From: Rubripirellula amarantea | Lineage (GTDB): Bacteria > Planctomycetota > Planctomycetia > Pirellulales > Pirellulaceae | Length of the DNA stretch: 64,000 nt | NCBI RefSeq assembly: GCF_007859865.1 | Contig: NZ_SJPI01000003.1 | Span: 434,001-498,000, forward strand | Reading direction: 5' to 3' | In this document: one piece after another, positions 62,992 to 64,000 of the stretch | Numbering within the stretch: the stretch's first letter is position 1 | Layout: each line of letters opens with the position of its first letter | Notes under the pieces: model-generated | Databases searched by the model: none | What the model was told of the DNA's origin: nothing | Seen by the model: the letters and a program-made list of their open reading frames with translations, nothing else | Made by a program: the position numbers and the translations under genes

Positions 62992-64000
62992 TTACTTCGC
63001 TAGATCCTGCTTTGCGGCTTGCTGACGCTGCTTGATTGATCCCTCACCGAGGCCGTTTTGAAAATAGACTTCGGGTGAGTAGTAGTATTCAGGATCCTTC
63101 ATGAAGCGGTCGTCAAGATCTTGACTGAGATCACAATCAAAGCGACCTAAAATCGTATGTGCCTTGTCGCGAGATTTGGCTCCCCATGGAAAGTGGCACA
63201 ATCCCCATGTGATCCCTCGACCATCGTCGGTGTCCGTGAACGCATCGGGGACATAGGGTCCTGGCGCGATTGGCATTAGAATAGCCGTGGACGTCATTTT
63301 GAAATTGATTCCATCGGGCGCGAACTGAATCGTGTCGTGTTCGTTCCCGTGTCGTATGGCCAGGGCAGCAATGCCACCACGAAACGGAAACAGCCCCGTT
63401 TCATGCCCCGAGTTCAACACTGGATTAAGTGGACATTTCTCGAACGGTCCCAACGGATCATCCGCAATGGCAAGACCTTGCGCACGCACGGGATGGGGAG
63501 GCCCGTTAAAGTCGGACTTGTAATACAGATAGATCCGCCCCTTGTAGACCAAGGGATAAGGATCGTGAATGGAATACTGGTCCCATGCACCTTCGGGACC
63601 ATTGGGGACCACGATCTTGTTTGTGGCCGTCCAAGGCCCATCGGGTGAATCAGCGTACGAAACGGATACTGGGCAATCGTCCCCGCGTTTACCCGAAACC
63701 TCCATGAATCCTTGGTAGTAAAGGTAGTACTTTCCTTTCCAAAACAGGACATCCGGAGTCGAAACAGAACGCCAGCCAACATTCGGTTTGGGTGGACGAG
63801 GGACTGCAACACCTTGTTCTTCCCAGGTAAATCCATCAGTGCTGGTCGCATACCAAATCTCAGCCAAGTCCCAGTCAGCAGACGGAATCTCGTCAGTCGC
63901 GTCATCGGCGCCGCGTGGTGGGCTGACGGTGCTTCGATGGGTGTACCAAACGTAGTACTTTCCATTTGCCTTAACGACCTTAGAAGGATCACGTCGAGTA
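62992..64000 (-). CDS. GH117-type glycoside hydrolase, partial
   Basis: The frame is open from its stop near 62992 to the right window edge (336 codons seen); the N-terminus, including the signal peptide, is beyond the edge. Read from the edge it starts [22 protein letters not shown], followed by EIWYATSTDGFTWEEQG, SVSTPDVLFWKGKYYLYYQGF, SIHDPYPLV, LNSGHETGLFPFRGG and DCDLSQDLDD. An internal TTG at 63867 is not a real start. It is most like the 40157-41446 gene (both have VAVPRPPKPN) and is the fifth family member in 24 kb, convergent with the fourth. Confidence 0.88.
   Translation of the reverse strand, partial: TRRDPSKVVKANGKYYVWYTHRSTVSPPRGADDATDEIPSADWDLAEIWYATSTDGFTWEEQGVAVPRPPKPNVGWRSVSTPDVLFWKGKYYLYYQGFMEVSGKRGDDCPVSVSYADSPDGPWTATNKIVVPNGPEGAWDQYSIHDPYPLVYKGRIYLYYKSDFNGPPHPVRAQGLAIADDPLGPFEKCPLNPVLNSGHETGLFPFRGGIAALAIRHGNEHDTIQFAPDGINFKMTSTAILMPIAPGPYVPDAFTDTDDGRGITWGLCHFPWGAKSRDKAHTILGRFDCDLSQDLDDRFMKDPEYYYSPEVYFQNGLGEGSIKQRQQAAKQDLAK

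Noticed and set aside
63414-63992. 192-codon minus-strand frame near the right edge
   Set aside because: It is in a different frame from the GH117 propeller that covers the same bases and runs off the edge.

Overview
The window looks like the chromosome of a marine planctomycete of the Pirellulaceae (Rhodopirellula-like). The evidence is a DUF1501 gene coupled to a PSD1/DUF1549-DUF1553 cytochrome-type gene, a DUF1080 domain fused to a sugar-dehydrogenase propeller, sulfatases, a PEP-CTERM protein, many Tat or long signal peptides, a DUF1580 protein, an FHA-EAL protein and Hanks-type kinases. The species cannot be fixed from the sequence alone.

Layout. 1-10957 is backbone: a Ser/Thr kinase fused to a tubulin-like GTPase domain (cut by the left edge), an AAA+ ATPase, a divergent FHA-EAL protein, a secreted repeat protein, a Wza-like polysaccharide export protein, a BON-domain protein and a large secreted protein of unknown function. 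11115-11187 is tRNA-Lys(CUU). A 9.6-kb integrative element occupies its 3' end and is bounded by 44-bp perfect direct repeats (11146-11189 and 20678-20721). It carries a tyrosine recombinase, a DUF1580 protein, a RepA-like AAA ATPase, a cluster of TTGGTAC iterons, three tandem 95-bp repeats that can each fold into a four-way junction, a small unknown protein and an OLD-family nuclease. 20791-40142 is again backbone: a Tat-exported propeller protein, a DUF429 protein, a PP2C phosphatase/kinase pair, a PQQ-type propeller, DUF1080-dehydrogenase, an MFS pump, a large coiled-coil protein, a PHP phosphatase, an alpha/beta hydrolase, DUF1501/PSD1 and a PAS-AraC regulator.

40157-64000 is a red-algal galactan (agar or porphyran type) utilisation locus. 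The minus strand holds the depolymerising side: GH16 and GH50 agarases, GH117-type exo-enzymes, two formylglycine sulfatases and a PEP-CTERM protein, followed by a KDG-type kinase and KDPG aldolase. The plus strand starts with a GntR regulator next to a perfect palindrome (54015-54033). It continues with a RhaT-like transporter, aldose epimerase, Zn-type dehydrogenase, KduD-like SDR, AldA-like aldehyde dehydrogenase, enolase-superfamily cycloisomerase and another GH117. A fifth GH117 runs off the right edge. Together these supply a candidate for every step from agar to 3,6-anhydro-L-galactose and on through anhydrogalactonate, 2-keto-3-deoxy-L-galactonate, the 2,5-diketo intermediate, KDG and KDPG to pyruvate and glyceraldehyde 3-phosphate. 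No SusC/SusD pair is present.

The two most distinctive items are the tRNA-integrated element with its structured 95-bp repeat array, and the compact agar-to-pyruvate locus with five GH117 paralogues. All functional calls come from motif reading and family knowledge. No database search was run.
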